The translations under genes were made by a program, and so were the position numbers. DNA of 64,000 nucleotides from Podospora bellae-mahoneyi. Its lineage: Eukaryota; Ascomycota; Sordariomycetes; Sordariales; Podosporaceae. Shown here in pieces: positions 1 through 12,095 of this stretch. The stretch spans positions 620,001 through 684,000 of the forward strand of contig NC_085885.1 in assembly GCF_035222275.1 (NCBI RefSeq), given 5' to 3'. The stretch's first letter is position 1, and each line of letters starts with the position of its first letter. A model generated the notes under the pieces. That model did no database searches, had not been told where the DNA came from, and saw nothing but the letters and a program-made list of their open reading frames with translations.

Positions 1-1320
1 CCCTCCTCCCCCATCTCCCTCAGCTCCCCCTCCCCCATCCGCTCAACAACGCGCCCCATAACCTCCCTCCACAACTCGGGCTCCCCAGCCCTCAACCACC
101 CTGTCCTCCCCTCAACAACAGTCTCCAACGGCCCCCCGCTATCCGCCGCCAAAACCGGCACCCCCCTCAGCATAGCCTCCAGCGGCACAATCCCAAAGTG
201 CTCCTCCCTCGGCGTATAAACCAGCAACTTTGCACTCTTTAACAGAATCTCCTTCAGCGCATTCGGCACCGACAGCAGAAACAAGACATCCACATCCTCT
301 ATGCTCGAGTTCAGCGCGCTGACCACCGTTTTGACAGTGGCAGACTTCAACCCCAGAGTCTCGCACAGGCTGACTAGATCAGCATGGTAAGAGACGTTCT
401 CGTGTACCCTCGCGTCATAACCCCCGGCAATGACAAGCTTTGATTTCTGTCGGGCGGGAGCGGGGAGGAGGGCGAACGCTTGGATGGCAAGGGCGATGTT
501 TTTCTTGCGTTCGAAGCGGTTGATACTCAAAATGATCGACTTCTCCGACTGCCCCCATTTAATCGGTTGGGTTTCTTCGTCGGGGGAGGAGGAGGAGGGG
601 AGGGAGGTGTTGATGCAGGGGTAGACTATTTTAAGCTGATCGGCTGGATAACCCGGCCAAGTCTTCGCAACGACCGACTTTGTGAAATTCGAGTTGACCG
701 CCGTCGAGGTCGCAAAGCCCATGGACCATTGCTCCAACGCATCAAACGGGATCCGATACAGTCTCTTGAACAGCGACGAGTTTCGGTTTTGGACGAGGAG
801 CAAATCGGGGAAGTGGCAGTAGAAGAATATCGGTGTCTGTGGCCGCAAGAGGGAGAGGAGGGGTACGCAGGCGGAGAGCTGGTCGATGAAGAAGCCCGAA
901 GGGTTTATCTTGGAGAGTTCCGAGGTGAAGAGAGTAATAGACAAGATGAGGTGGACCTGGCGGAGGATGGCGCAGAGGATGGAGAAGCGGCCGAGGATGG
1001 AAGGGGGGATGACGGTGTTGCCTCTTACGCGGACGTCGAGGGTTCCTGTTTACACATAACCGTTATTAGCATCATCTCAGTCCGGTAGATAGACGTAAGA
1101 GGAACGAACCATCCCTAGCCTCATCAAAACAATGCCCTGGATCGCAATGGCTAGTAAAAATCACCACCTTGCACCCTCTCTTCTGCAGCCCAACCGCCGC
1201 ATCGACAACCAACCTCTCGGCGCCGCCTATCCCGAGGTCTGGATGTAGAAAGACAATCGTTTTCTGCTTTTTCTCTCCCACTTTCCCATCCCTTGTTTCA
1301 TCTTTCGTTCCCTTCGCCAT
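1..1320 (-). CDS. alg2: Alg2 mannosyltransferase (3' end outside window)
   Basis: Alpha-1,3/1,6-mannosyltransferase that adds the second and third mannoses to Man1GlcNAc2-PP-dolichol on the cytosolic face of the ER, in N-glycan precursor synthesis. Exon 1 runs 1320-1110, a 64-nt intron 1109-1046 (donor GTTCGT, acceptor ACAG) follows, and exon 2 runs from 1045 to the window edge. The splice restores the reading DEARDG-TLDVRVRGNTV. About 418 residues are visible. The N-terminus has the family signature HPDLGIGGAERLVVDAA and FTSHCDP. The C-terminal GT4 Rossmann half has EEHFGIVPLEAM followed by GVPVLAADSGGPLE, which holds the conserved EX7E nucleotide-sugar site. The start is the first ATG, directly before the conserved block. 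The last few dozen residues lie outside the window. Identity is from recognised family motifs. Confidence 0.95.
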
Positions 1321-3212
1321 AGCCGCCTGCTAGTCTTGCCGTTGACAACTCTCTTTTGCGACAACAAAAGTTGCGACAAGGCTGTCTTAATGAACCAGCG
1401 AGTCCCGCTGACGTCGCACAGCCAGCCAACTTACCCAGGTCCTCCCGGCAGGCAAATTGCACTTCCTGAAAGAACAAGCGGGGGTGGGGGTTCAACGTTT
1501 ACCTAAGCTTTTCCTTCCTTGGCAAGGATCTTATCATTATCTCTGATAAGATGCAATAGATAATACCTCCCCCCTCCACAAGCCTCACCTTTTACCTTGT
1601 CGTTGTCAGTGTGACTGTCACATGCCACCATTTCTCACACCTGTTCGATCACGAGACTACCACTCTGTACGCATTTTCCAACCCCCAAAGTGGATATGGG
1701 CAAGGAAAGAGAGGGATCCAGAACACCTGCCTCAGATCTCACCGCTCCCTCCCGTTCCCGCTAGCTATGTCCCGACCCCCATTCCCGAATCCCCACTCCC
1801 GACGACCGAGAGCCTCTCTCTCTCCCGGCCGGGCAGCCGGCTTCCGAATGTCACGCAACTAAAAACCGCCTCTTCTACAAGCCAACATCGCCACTCAGGC
1901 ACCGTAAACCCATCCGGCTTCCTCTCCCGTCTCACCCAGCAGCCCAGCCCAGCCTAGCCCAGCCAGCCGGTTTGCCTGATTGGGGCCCAACCCGCCCTTC
2001 AGTTTGTCGCACACTGTGCGTGACACCCTTCTCATGAGGAATAGTATGTATAGCAGTCGTCTAACCCTAGCCCCATGCACGCAGGGGCTCCTCCTATGGA
2101 GCCAGCCAGCACATTGGGTCAGGGGGAGTCAGTCATCGTCAATCCTCTACTATGCCTCCGTTTCGGTCCGGGGTTTCTCCTACCGGTTACTATCTATGTG
2201 TTATTCCTGCCGCGTGTATCGCGATAAAGACAGTAAGCAACACATGAATACGTGGCGTGCATATCACCATACCCATCATCAACAGCCAATAGTCAATCAA
2301 GAGCATGAAACCACAAAAGGCGTGAATTCAACATCCCCCAATCCATCTACCCATGATCCATACCCCTGTCCCCTTTCCAAATCCAATGCATGAATGAGTA
2401 AAACACCACCTCCAGAAAAGATAGAATCTAGTAACAAAGCACCCAAACAACCACAACTGTGAATATCAATATTTATCTTCTTCTTTCAACAACAACAACA
2501 ACAACAACAACAACCACTATATAAAAATAATCTCGCCCCCCTTTCCCTTCACAGACCATACAGGGCAAGGGTTGTAAAAATATACACTTGAATCGAAAAA
2601 AAAAAGCCGAAAAAAACCAGGTATTGTAACAAAACTGAGCGGGTTTCAGTAATCAAGGATAAAAACACTCTCAATATCTTGATTGATTCTGATCGTTGTG
2701 CTTGTCATTTTGTTTCTGCCCTTGAAAGAAGAGAAAGAAAAAAACGCCCAATGTGCAATTGTTGTTGTGTGCTTGTCCCACCACCCATTTGTGTTTGTCC
2801 ATTTGTCCCCGATGCAAGAGAATAAAAAACCCTGCTATGATTGAAAACCAGGGAGAGCACCCCTCTCACTCATCCCCCAATCATCTGTGTGGCCCATCGT
2901 CCATCATCATCACCCATCCCTCTCATTCACTTCGTTCATCCCAATCAATGCAAACTTTCTCATCAAAGAAACTGCTTGTAAAACGCCCACACCCCCCATT
3001 TCCTTCCCAAAATAAGAAATTCTTTGCAAAAAAATGCTGGCAGTCTGTCTGCAACAGGTCTAGTAAAAACACCCACGGGGCCCCGTGTAAATGCCATGAT
3101 TGAACAACGCGTAGACAAGAGAAAAAACAGATTCGAAAAAAGAAAAACTCGACCGCAATTTCCCTTGAAACAATCCATGTATCTTGCAACACGCCCGCTT
3201 GTAGTGACCGGC
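1321..3212. other. Intergenic between kinase 3' end and alg2 start
   Basis: No gene is recognised in about 1.9 kb. It holds the alg2 promoter and leader and the 3' untranslated region of the kinase at 3213. Landmarks are a CAGCC-rich stretch near 1937-1972, a (CAA)n microsatellite at 2487-2513, A-rich tracts near 2595-2620, and a 14-bp perfect palindrome at 3074-3087. Open frames here are short and show no family signature. Confidence 0.6.
2487..2513. repeat. (CAA)n microsatellite
   Basis: Nine uninterrupted CAA triplets in non-coding DNA downstream of the kinase gene. Confidence 0.95.
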
Positions 3213-6200
3213 TCACTCGTCATCGACAATGATCTTCTTGGCAGTTTCGGTGCTGCCAATACTGGCGTTGGTGTCTCTCCGGCGGGTGGTTACGATTAAC
3301 CGGCCCACCGACTGATTCTCCCGAGGCGGGTGGCGCTTCTTCGATTTGGCCATGACCAGTCCCTCATCACTGTCACTGTCATCATCTTGATGGTGGTCAG
3401 CGTGGTGATTCCGCGATACTTGACGGCCTCGGCTGGTCTCCATGGCGCTGGCTGGCCGGGCTCTCTCGTCTAGTCTGAGGTTAACGATATCCTTCCGGGT
3501 TTGGTCCTCGAGAGGGAATCCCAAGGCTGGCTCTTTCGAAAAGGCTGGCGGTGTGATTGTGTCGGTTGTGTCAATCACCGTGTGTCCACCAACAACCCCG
3601 GGGTTGCCGAGGAATTCGCCCTCCAGGTCGGCCGAAACAGAGCTGGTGCTGCTAAGAAGAGCCGGCAAGGAAGGATCCGACTGGAAGGCAAGCATGTGCT
3701 CTGTAGCATCCTTGGCAGGCTGCGAGTTGATTCCATAGACTGGGCTCGCCGCCTCGCTGGGGCTTGTGAGAGGTGTCGTCAAGGCGCCAATGGAAGCCGA
3801 ACTAGATGATTTCATCGTCACCACGGTCTCTCCTCGTGAAAGGGGCTCGGGGTGGAACACATCGTCCTCGGGCGATGGAGGACAAGGGATGAGGGCGGGG
3901 TCGACTTCGGCTATGGGAGGAGTAGGCTGGCACAACGGGAACTGTGTCCTTGGAGACGGCTCCAACAGGGAAACCCGTCGCTGGCGTTGCTGTGGTGTCT
4001 TTACCTCGGGCAGGTCTTCCACGCGGTGGGCCGTCTGCGGCCTCTCGTCAAGCTCTACGGCGCACCGCTGTCTCTGAATGTTTGGGTCCGACTTTGGCTG
4101 GGGATAGTGATAGCCTCCCAGCGCGCTCAGAATGGGAGACTGAGCAACACGTTCACGGTCCAGGTCTCTGGCAACCTCAACCGAGCGGGAGGTGAGCGGC
4201 TTCTGTGTGCAAGTCATGTTTCCTGGGGCCATAGCCGTGCTCAACGAGACCTTTGGTTCGGCGCGCTTATCGGTGCTAGCGAAAAGCCCCCGATCCACAG
4301 ATCTTGCCCGGCCCAGATCGTCGGTAATGGGACGGATGTCCCGGGCTTTGCGCAAGGCGCTGCTGGGATCCTCGGTCGCAGGATCAAACAAGGGGGTTGG
4401 CGGCATTGTCCGTATCTCACCGGGCCCGGGGGTAAGGCTGAGGAAGGCGTTGTTGACAGATCGAGAGGGACCATGACGAGGTAGTGATCTGTAAGGTGAG
4501 GCCGAGGCCGACGCAAGCCACCGTTCATCGCGAGCAGTGAGGTTATTAGTCACGAGCTCGAGTACCTGGCGGGGCGTAGGTTCGCGATGCGGCTCCGTGG
4601 GGGGGCTGTTAAGCGGACTGGCCACCACGCTTTGCGTTAAGGGGTGCTCGCTCTGGGGCTGAGTCTGTGGTGTCGAGTTGGTGAAATAATCATCTGGACG
4701 AATGCTTTTGCGACGTCCTTCTCGCAGATGGGGTGTGATTGGGCTGTCGCCCGCAGAGCTTGCGGCGCTGCTCGTAGCCCGCCTGCGTGAAGAGACGCTC
4801 TCCGCTCGGTCTTGACGATGCATCACCTTTCCGACAGCCCTCTTGACAGCCGATCTGGCGCGCTCGAGCAAAGTCAGGGGGACCACGGCACGAGCTACTT
4901 CCTTCTCGTCAACCTGAATTTTGCGTCCAGATGTGCGTCGAGACGGATCGGTATCATCGAGCCACGCCAGGATATTGGGAATGCCGTGAAGCACCCATGG
5001 ATGCCGTTTCACATCACGAAGGCGAATTCTCTTCTCGGGATTCTTGGTGAGCATCTTCCTAAGCAAGTCGACAAGCTCCCGATCCACCTCCTCATATTGA
5101 AGTACATCGTCATCACGGTATGGCGGTCTGTTGATTCTCGTATATAGCGATCTCTCATCGGGCTTGGTAGCTGGGTCAACTGGGGCGAGTCGCCGAGCGG
5201 GAATGTAGACCTCTTCCGTGGCAATCTTTCGGAACATTTGCCATTCGTCTTCGGCCAGGAATGGAATGCGAGCATAGATGAGGCAGTAGAGTGTGACACC
5301 CAGTGACCACACATCAATCTGCTCCGTCACCTTGGGCTGCGGAGCTCCCGGCTTGTCGTCATACGCATCTGTGTAGCAAAGCTCGGGCGCAAAGAAGGCG
5401 GGTGTGCCCACCGTCTTGGCAAGCTCGAGGTCGTCGTCGAAATCGTGGGCTTCGGACTCGGATACCGCATCGTCTGGTTCACCATCGCGGACAGGTCGGC
5501 CAAAGTATGAAACGCCAAAGTCGGAAATCTTGACACGGTGGTCCTTGGTCCACAGCAGATTCGCCGGCTTGATGTCTCGGTGCACGACACCCTCGTAGTG
5601 AAGATACTCCAAGCCTAGAACGGTGTCGCGGAAGGTGTTTCTCGCTTGCTCAATGGTGAAGCACGGTACGTAGGAATAATCGTCCACGTAGGGATCATGT
5701 ACTCTGTTATAGTCAATCGAAGACATGTGCGAAATGATGGAATCGGCCATGCTCGGTGATCGCCCACGGAAGGCTGGATCGTCTGGATAGGCGCCATACA
5801 TGGTCCCGTCGAGTACCGTTGCTGACATGGGGTTGGAGCGGATCGCCCCCGGTGTCTCGAGATCGTCCTCGTTGCAAATCATCGACGCCGTTTCCAAGTC
5901 GAAGGGCTCGGGGGTTCCGGTGCGAGATGCTACGTTCAGACTAGCGAGTCTAGTTCCCGAAGGAGCTCGAGACGTCAATTTTGATCCACCAAAGGAGTCC
6001 GGGCTTGATGGCACGTGGCCAGCATAGCCTTCTGGCATGTCCTTGCCGAGTGATTGTGGGAAATATTCCATGTCGTCTTCGTCAACACCATACTCGAGGC
6101 TCCAGTAATCGGCTGGGTTGGCTTGTGATCGAGAGTGCTGTCTCGCCCGCTTCGCATTCTTCAACGCCTGACGTTGTTCCAAGATGTGTTCGTAATGCTC

Positions 6201-7038
6201 CTCCTCAGGCGTGGGTTTCTCGCCGCGCTGCTCTCGCTCGACGCGCCGGCGCTCGAATGCGCAGATATGCGGTAGACCCTTCTTCCTCCATACGACCTCG
6301 CCGAGTTCGACGTGCTCCAAGACCATGTAAATCTTCTTCAGTACGGGATCGTCAATGATTTCGAGCAGGGCGACGACATTCGGGTGCCGAATCTTTTTGA
6401 GGATGGCGATTTCCTTCTTGCTCTTGTCCTGAGTCGACATGGCGGTGACCTTTCCTAGCCGCCTCTTCTTGGAAAAGCGTGGGATGATCTTGATGGCGAC
6501 ATAGTCCTGTGTCTCGATGTTCCTCGCCAGCTTGACCTTGCCGTGCATGCCACGGCCAAGCTCCTCAATGATTTCGTAGTTGTTGACATACTTTCGGCCC
6601 GTTGTTTCATCGTGTTCGACATTCGCCTTGTGGGTTCTAGAAGTGGATTGGTGTTAGTAGCTTGCCGAGGGTGGTTCGGCACAAGGGGAGGGAGTCATTG
6701 GAGTGACTCCGGCCCGGCCAGCGAAGCATTACGGAGGAGGATCGGATGACAACTCACTCTCGAACTTTATGGGACTGCAGCGGGTGCAGATAGGGGCTAT
6801 TCAGACCGCCCGGTGTTGTGCTCTCGGAGCCGACCTGAGACTGCGGGAGTGACATGTTGGGGCGGGGCTGATTTGGACTGAAGAGTCCCGGCGACGATAC
6901 GGGAGTGCTACTGGCAGTCCGGTGTGGGATGTTCGGCGGCAGGGGATGGAATAAGTTGTGAAGTTGGGGATACGACGGGCGGTGATGGGGACGGTGTGGC
7001 TGCTGAGGTTCCATGGCGGAAAACTGGCTGGACGTCAT
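3213..7038 (-). CDS. Ssp1/Sak1-type CaMKK / SNF1-activating protein kinase
   Basis: Serine/threonine kinase of the CaMKK/Elm1-Sak1-Tos3/Ssp1 group, expected to phosphorylate the activation loop of AMPK/SNF1. Exon 1 is 7038-6758, the intron 6757-6637 (121 nt, donor GTGAGT, acceptor CTAG), and exon 2 is 6636-3213, giving 1234 residues. The junction reads SPYLHPLQSHKVRE-THKANVEHD, the conserved lead-in to the kinase domain. Visible kinase motifs are the glycine loop LGRGMHGKV, the lysine in VAIK (about residue 143), HRD (about 446-448), DFG (about 466-468), TVGTPAFFAPE and DVWSLG. About 200 poorly conserved residues lie between the hinge and the HRD helix, and the tail after about residue 640 is long and Ser/Pro-rich. 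The start is the first ATG of the open frame and is not certain. Yeast has three paralogues of this group, so no single symbol is assigned. Confidence 0.93.
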
Positions 7039-10000
7039 TCTTTGGGGGAACCTTCATGCTGAACAGCGGTGTCAGACGGGACGAGTGGATCGCTATGGCG
7101 GTGGACGGGCAATTGGCTTTTGCAATTAAGCAGCCATGGTGGGTGGCAGGGAACGGGGCGACGGACGGGGGGAACAGGGGGATGGGTGGAGGGAGCGGGC
7201 AGTGGCCAAAGCCTAAAATGACAAGAACAACAAACAAGAAGAAGAGTTCAAGAATTGAGGTCGTCGACCGGTGCGAACTGGGGGAGCGAGTAACGAAGAG
7301 GCGGGAGGAGGACCGAGGATGGAGAGATGGATGCGGTGGTGAAAGAAAAGGTGGGTAGGGTGGGCTGGGTGGTGTCGCACGGTGGGGAGAGGCAAAGCGC
7401 AGAGCGCACCTTGCACCACACAGAATTTGGCGGGCGGGCGCTGGGTCGGCACAGGCAGAGCAGGGGAGAGTGGCAGGGGATGGTTATGCTGCACAGTGCA
7501 TCCGCCTACTTTTGGACACCGTCTGCAGCGCTGCGGCGTCGGCCAGCCTTTGTTGAAGTCTTTGGACAAGAAGTCTCCAAGTCTCCAGGCCTCGTTCCCC
7601 TCGGTCGGATGGTGGATGATGTAGGTAGTACCTTGGTAGTAGAAAGGAACTTGCGGCTCGTCCCAACAAAAGCTCAAGTCTGCTTCTCCAACACGCGATT
7701 CCGCCCAGAGTCGGTCGACCGTCATCCAATGTTGGAGGACGCCGATGGGGAGTCAAAGAGAGGCAGGTTATCGGATTCCTGCACCGACATCTCGCCGATC
7801 GACGGCACAGAGGACTGACTGAAGCCGGGAAGCGAGAAGCGTGGTTCCAGGTTGCCGCAAAGCGGAGCACTGATGGATGAAGTGTGTGTGAAGGGGGAAA
7901 GACTTCACGGAGCAACACGCGGGCCAAAGCACAGCATTTTGTATGTTCTCCTGAGTGTAACTACGGCGATCTGATAACAGACTAAAGTGATCACCGACCC
8001 CTTGTGAGACAGACACTCACACACTGACTGACTGACGGGACTGTGAGTTGGAGAGAGTGACACTGGTGAGAAGAGAAGAAGCATCTGTGGTCCGACTCAA
8101 CGCCTCGTGCAGGGGGCTGGTGGGCTGCTATTGGGCAAGATCTTGACGTAGCAGCCAAATCGCCAAGCCTGCAATGGGGGAGTCGTTCAAGACAATCGTG
8201 GCAGCAAAAAGAGGGGCCTCTTATCGCAGTTGTCTGGCCGATGATTGGTGGGACCTGCTCCTAAGACAGGGAAAAGCAAAACGTTGTTGCTTTCTGAGGC
8301 CATCGTTGCACGGCTTTCTTCTTTTCCTGATGCCGGACGGCTCTGTCCGCTCTGGGACTGGGACTGGGGACTGGGGCATCGACAAGGCAGGGCAGGGACG
8401 GGGATGGGTGGTTGAGCAGGAAATGTGCCCCTGATTGATTCTCTTGGATGTAGATATCGCTGACTGCACAATACGTGGCCCTCTACGGAGCGTTCGGGGT
8501 AGGTTGGGTGAGTACCTCTCGTCGCCAGTGGCGACTATGACAGCGCGATAGTGTCAGTTCGAGCACATTCATCACTTGTCAGTCCAGGCGTCACTTCATT
8601 TTTTTGGACGTGTGGCTCATGCTGCGGCATCATCAAAGAGGGCGGGGTAGTTCTTGTCTGACATGGTAGAAAAACTTTATATTTTCAATGACGCTGGCAC
8701 TTGATAATCCCGAAGCGCGAATATTCTCTCGAAAACACAATGCCGCTCTAATCTACCTATCAGAAGCATTGGCTTCTAGGGACCATTGACTCAGGAGTAA
8801 ATCCACCCGAGTGCTGCACAGTAGGAACACTCGCGTTGATGAGTGCCGGCCATTGTGGATTAGAGTTTAGACTACATTATTGTAAAATTATAGCTCACGA
8901 ACTCATGTGTAAGTGCGAGTGCCTCCCGACCTCCGACTTTGCACTCCCGCTCTCTCTTTCTCTCTCCCGCCGTCTCTTTTCTCTTCTGAACGTCTGGCCT
9001 TCTTGTGGTATGTTATAAGTGTAGCCAACTTCGGATTGCCTAAAGCGGCGCGAGGAGCGGAACTGCAGCTTCTCTCCTGTCTCACCCTTGCCGCTTCTCC
9101 AAATTCCGACGGACGGGCCTTGTCTTGTCTTTGTCTTGTATCTCTACTAGTCTGTCTGCAGCTTCAGGCCCTTCTCTCTGAATGAAATTGGCGACGATGC
9201 CATGCCACCCAAATTCTCTTCACTATCGTCATCTCGCCTAGGCAGGGAAAAGGACTGCTGCTTCCAGGCTAAGAACGTGCTACCATGACGCTTCTCGGAT
9301 GGCCAACTCAGGAAAGGATGAAAAAAGTGAAGCAGTCCTGGTGCAGGTCCAGACCCGGCTGCGTCTCTGGGCATCTGCTGCAGAGCTGAGTGGCTGGAAT
9401 CTCCCCGGCGGTTGCTCTGTTGCTGCCCAAGGACACCACACCAGCTTCTTTCTGTTCTATCACAACCCCCGCATATGTCAAGCTTCCCTCTAGAAAGTCC
9501 AGTCCAGCCAGGCTGACCATGTGATCCAGAGCACAGATTCATCAACGCAATCCTCGTCAACGAGGGCAGCATGCCGCGAAAACCCGACGGCGTGGTCCAG
9601 GGTGAAAGCCATCCGTCGAGACATCATGCCCTCTGGGCCTATCAGCGGCCCTATCTGGGGGTGACGAGAGCGGCGTCAGGGAAACGCACAACCGTGCACG
9701 CCATCACCATCCCTTGCGGCCAGGTGGATCGCCGCTCTACCCCGGAATTGCCCTTCTGGCCCTATCATCGCCAAGAACCAACGCTAGACAGAGGCCGTTC
9801 AAGGTTGCACAAGCTTCACAGGCCTCACATCCTTGGTCTCCCAACAACCTGCTCAGTAAAGACATCAGCTCAACGGCAGGTCATGAAGTTGTGGTAGGCA
9901 TCTCTTATCGATGTTGCGAGCCACCTCAGCAGCGCTCGGCGCCTTGCTCTCGCATTAGATCATACTAATGATGGTGTTCAGGACATCTCTGGCCTCTTTG

Positions 10001-12054
10001 AAGTCCAGCCAGGCTGGCCAATCATGGCACTGGCTGACATGCATAGAAATACTGAGTGTGGTCTCACAGGCCAAGCGTTGACATCAAAAAAAAAGTGACA
10101 GGTCGATTCTGGTGTTCCGACTTTCTCCTTGACGACGGACGAACGCCGGGACCACGAGTTCCGCCTCGTTCTAGCAAGCCTTCGAGTGAAACGGGTACAA
10201 ACATTTCACTAACATGGAGCCCGCCATATTCCCGGTCCCCAAGGGCCCTTTTCCTCGTTATACCAGGTCCTTCAGCAATCTTGGGCCGTGTTTTGCCTTG
10301 AATGTCCGAAGACGGATACCTGCTTAGCCGCCACTGGAATGCCCGGCAGGCGAGCGGTTCAAGAAATATTGGCCGTCCATTTTTCCTGCCCTTCAGCTGG
10401 GCTCTCAACTTGGCCTTCAAAGTTGATGGCCATCAGTTAAAAAAAAGCCGCCAAAATGGCCTGACTTTCTTTGCAACACACCACCAGGAGTAACGCCGAT
10501 TTGATGGTGGCACTGGGAGGATCTTGGCTTTGAGCCGTTTCCCAAACAAGAACTCCGTCACGTCCATCCATCAAGTGATTGGTGATTTGCGTTGTCTGCC
10601 CCATAGCGATGTAACCCCCCGGAGCAGTCGCCTGTGCGCACCAAGACAGATTCCAAGGCGATAACCCATCGCCAGTTTGATCTCCAGACCTTGATTGGTT
10701 TGTGTCTGAAGTCCAATATCAACCGTCGAAGAATGGCATGGCATCATCCTCATCCAAGTGATGAGTTGAGGTGGTGTCTGATACGAGGGTTGCAAATACC
10801 TCCCTTCTGCACGTCATCCGCAAATTGCGATATCTTGCTCCACTGCGCCACGGGCTTGCATGGGCAGAATCTCATGTGCAAGACGCCGTGATGGTATTCA
10901 CGCTTGAGAGGCCAAATAAACTTCACACCATCATCTCAACGGTTTCGACTGACTCAGACAAGCATGTGATGGACTCAGGGGCCGCCGCGAGGCTCGCATT
11001 GACCACCGGTTCTTTTCGTACCTTATCACACTGATGTCTCGGTGAGACAGTTACCATCGGCGATATTTTTCTGCGGCATCACCTACGAAGGGAACCCAGT
11101 TCTATCACAGCAAAAGATATCACAGACAAAAGAACGCTTTCTGGCAGGTTTTTGGGGACGGTCCTTCGCTTCTCATTCCCTCACTCCTTCCAGCACCGAG
11201 GAGCTGGGAAGGCGGGAAGGAAGCCACAGCTTTTCCTATTCCGGCTGTCCTGTTCTATTCCTTACGTTTTCGATGGTTCTTTGGGACTTTGGTTCGTCAC
11301 AGCAGCATGATCTCTAGCGTGGAATGCAGGTGAGTGGTCGTCTGGTCGGGATTCTCATTTCCCGTTTTTACCATTGACGGAGGTTCCTTGGATTGACCTA
11401 TTGACTTTCTCTGATATATCATGACGCTATCCCGGACGTGGTGTTGGGGTGCTGTATCGTACCGTTCTACAAGGGCGCAGGTTAAGAGAAACAATCAATA
11501 TCTAGGGATATTGTCGTGATCTTACTGTCTCAGAGTCTAACATCCCAGTGGGTTGTTTCCTTAGCACTGGTGCTATTATCTACCCATCATGGTCCGATAC
11601 CAGAGTCATAGCCTTTAGTAGCTCTCCTCTGAACCATGGACCGTGCCCCAGACTAGAGGAGTACCCTCTTCCGAACTCTTTCACATCAAAAGCCATGAAC
11701 ATCGATCAAAACGTCATCCCGTCAAGCCACGCTATTTTACCAATAGCATGGTATCCTTCATCACAAACATTAAGTTCTCCGAAATGCGGGGAAATCCATT
11801 CCTTTGTCCATGTAAATGGTCTGGTGATCGACACAACCCCCTTTCAAAGTCTTATGAGAATCTTGGAGACGGTTCCAGCCCGTGCATGGACAGGTTGTTG
11901 TATCTCCGAGTCTTCTCCGGGAAAACGACAAAGTCGATGCAAGGCTACCAACAATTGTTTCCTGCTTGCTTTGACTAAAGACACGGCCGATGATAGGGCA
12001 GATCGAAAAGATCTTTCACACCCTCAATTGTTGGACTTGGCGGATATTGACAGG

Positions 12055-12095
<41 letters not shown>

